Shown here piece by piece: positions 5,978 to 6,255 of a stretch of DNA of 6,255 nucleotides. Source of the DNA: Simkania sp. (GTDB lineage: Bacteria > Chlamydiota > Chlamydiia > Chlamydiales > Simkaniaceae); the NCBI GenBank assembly GCA_028281425.1, contig JANQJX010000164.1:1-6255 (forward strand), read 5' to 3'. Position 1 is the first letter of the stretch. The number at the start of each line of letters is the position of its first letter. The translations under genes and the position numbers were made by a program. The notes beneath the pieces are model-generated. The model saw only the letters and a program-made list of their open reading frames with translations. It did not search any database and was not told the origin of the DNA.

Positions 5978-6228
5978 TAGCAGGACTATTTTTATGCCCC
6001 AAATTACTCCCAATTTTCTCTATAGCGCAGCATAAAGAGGTGAGGTTTTTTGGAGCGAAGCGAAGGATAGCCTTTAGAGTTTTTCTTTGCTTCGAAATGG
6101 AAAAGATTGCCTATTTCTATCGCTTTGAATATTTTCTTTTACCCATAAAGAAGATGATGGAAGAAAAAGCGATTTTTATTGACCGCTTAGCAGAGTCTGT
6201 TGCTAAAGCTGCATCTATTAGACGATGA
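5974..6228 (+). CDS. Doubtful ORF overlapping the release-factor-like gene
   Basis: An 84-codon frame starts with GTG at 5974, overlapping the stop of the preceding gene (GTGA), and runs to TGA. I recognise no family. The first half is rich in Phe, Arg and Cys and contains the hairpin at 6056-6094, atypical for coding sequence. The last 43 codons, from an ATG at 6100, look more protein-like, ending in an amphipathic stretch IDRLAESVAKAASIRR, but have no Shine-Dalgarno. It could be translationally coupled, a gene remnant or chance; I favour non-coding or remnant. Confidence 0.18.
   Translation: MIAGLFLCPKLLPIFSIAQHKEVRFFGAKRRIAFRVFLCFEMEKIAYFYRFEYFLLPIKKMMEEKAIFIDRLAESVAKAASIRR
6056..6094 (+). 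repeat. Imperfect inverted repeat (hairpin) downstream of the release-factor-like gene
   Basis: CGAAGCGAAG (6056-6065) pairs with CTTTGCTTCG (6085-6094) over ten positions with one G-U pair, closing a 19-base loop. The 5' arm is itself a tandem of GCGAA. It begins 79 bases after the stop codon. No T-run follows the 3' arm, so it is not a classical terminator; it may stabilise a 3' end or belong to a dispersed repeat family. Confidence 0.4.
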
Positions 6229-6255
6229 TTCTCCAGTTCAAGGCAAGCTCTTTAT

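Overview
The window is AT-rich (roughly 35% GC by eye) and carries six well-supported genes, five on the + strand and one (ddl) on the - strand. The gene set fits an obligate or facultative intracellular Gram-negative bacterium. My best guess is a member of the Chlamydiae (environmental 'Chlamydia-like' lineages) or the wider PVC group. Three things suggest this: the short release-factor-like protein has the N-terminal leader and GGQ context I associate with PVC bacteria; a SprT-type metalloprotease is joined to a DUF2786 module; and codon use is AT-rich with A/T-tract-rich gaps. This is inference from family knowledge; no rRNA or lineage-specific marker is present.

Layout, left to right. Positions 1-121 are a gene-poor edge whose first 75 bases are distinctly GC-richer (40 of 75) than the rest. 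Positions 122-2513 hold an overlapping pair: a membrane-anchored family GT10 (alpha-1,3-fucosyltransferase-like) glycosyltransferase, and an 11-helix neurotransmitter:sodium symporter (NSS) family transporter that starts 35 bases inside it. A 107-base convergent gap with no clear terminator separates these from D-alanine--D-alanine ligase on the - strand (2621-3706). A 281-base divergent spacer with two short palindromes beside the ddl start leads to a SprT-like zinc protease/DUF2786 fusion (3988-5067). Next comes a very compact unit: a good sigma70-type promoter, a strong Shine-Dalgarno, a gene for a 76-residue exported acidic protein, and a textbook Rho-independent terminator (5102-5450). 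After 170 bases without a recognisable gene comes a GGQ-containing release-factor-like protein (5624-5977). The last 280 bases hold only a doubtful ORF and one hairpin.

The genes do not form one pathway. They look like a mixed housekeeping/accessory stretch: surface glycan modification, amino-acid uptake, peptidoglycan precursor synthesis, a putative protease and a putative ribosome-rescue factor. I found no CRISPR array, phage, toxin-antitoxin or defence system, no insertion sequence and no rRNA or tRNA gene, and I see no convincing new multi-gene system. The items most worth a second look are the self-contained acidic exported protein, the GT10/NSS overlap with its stranded Shine-Dalgarno, the membrane anchor on the fucosyltransferase, and the protease/DUF2786 fusion.
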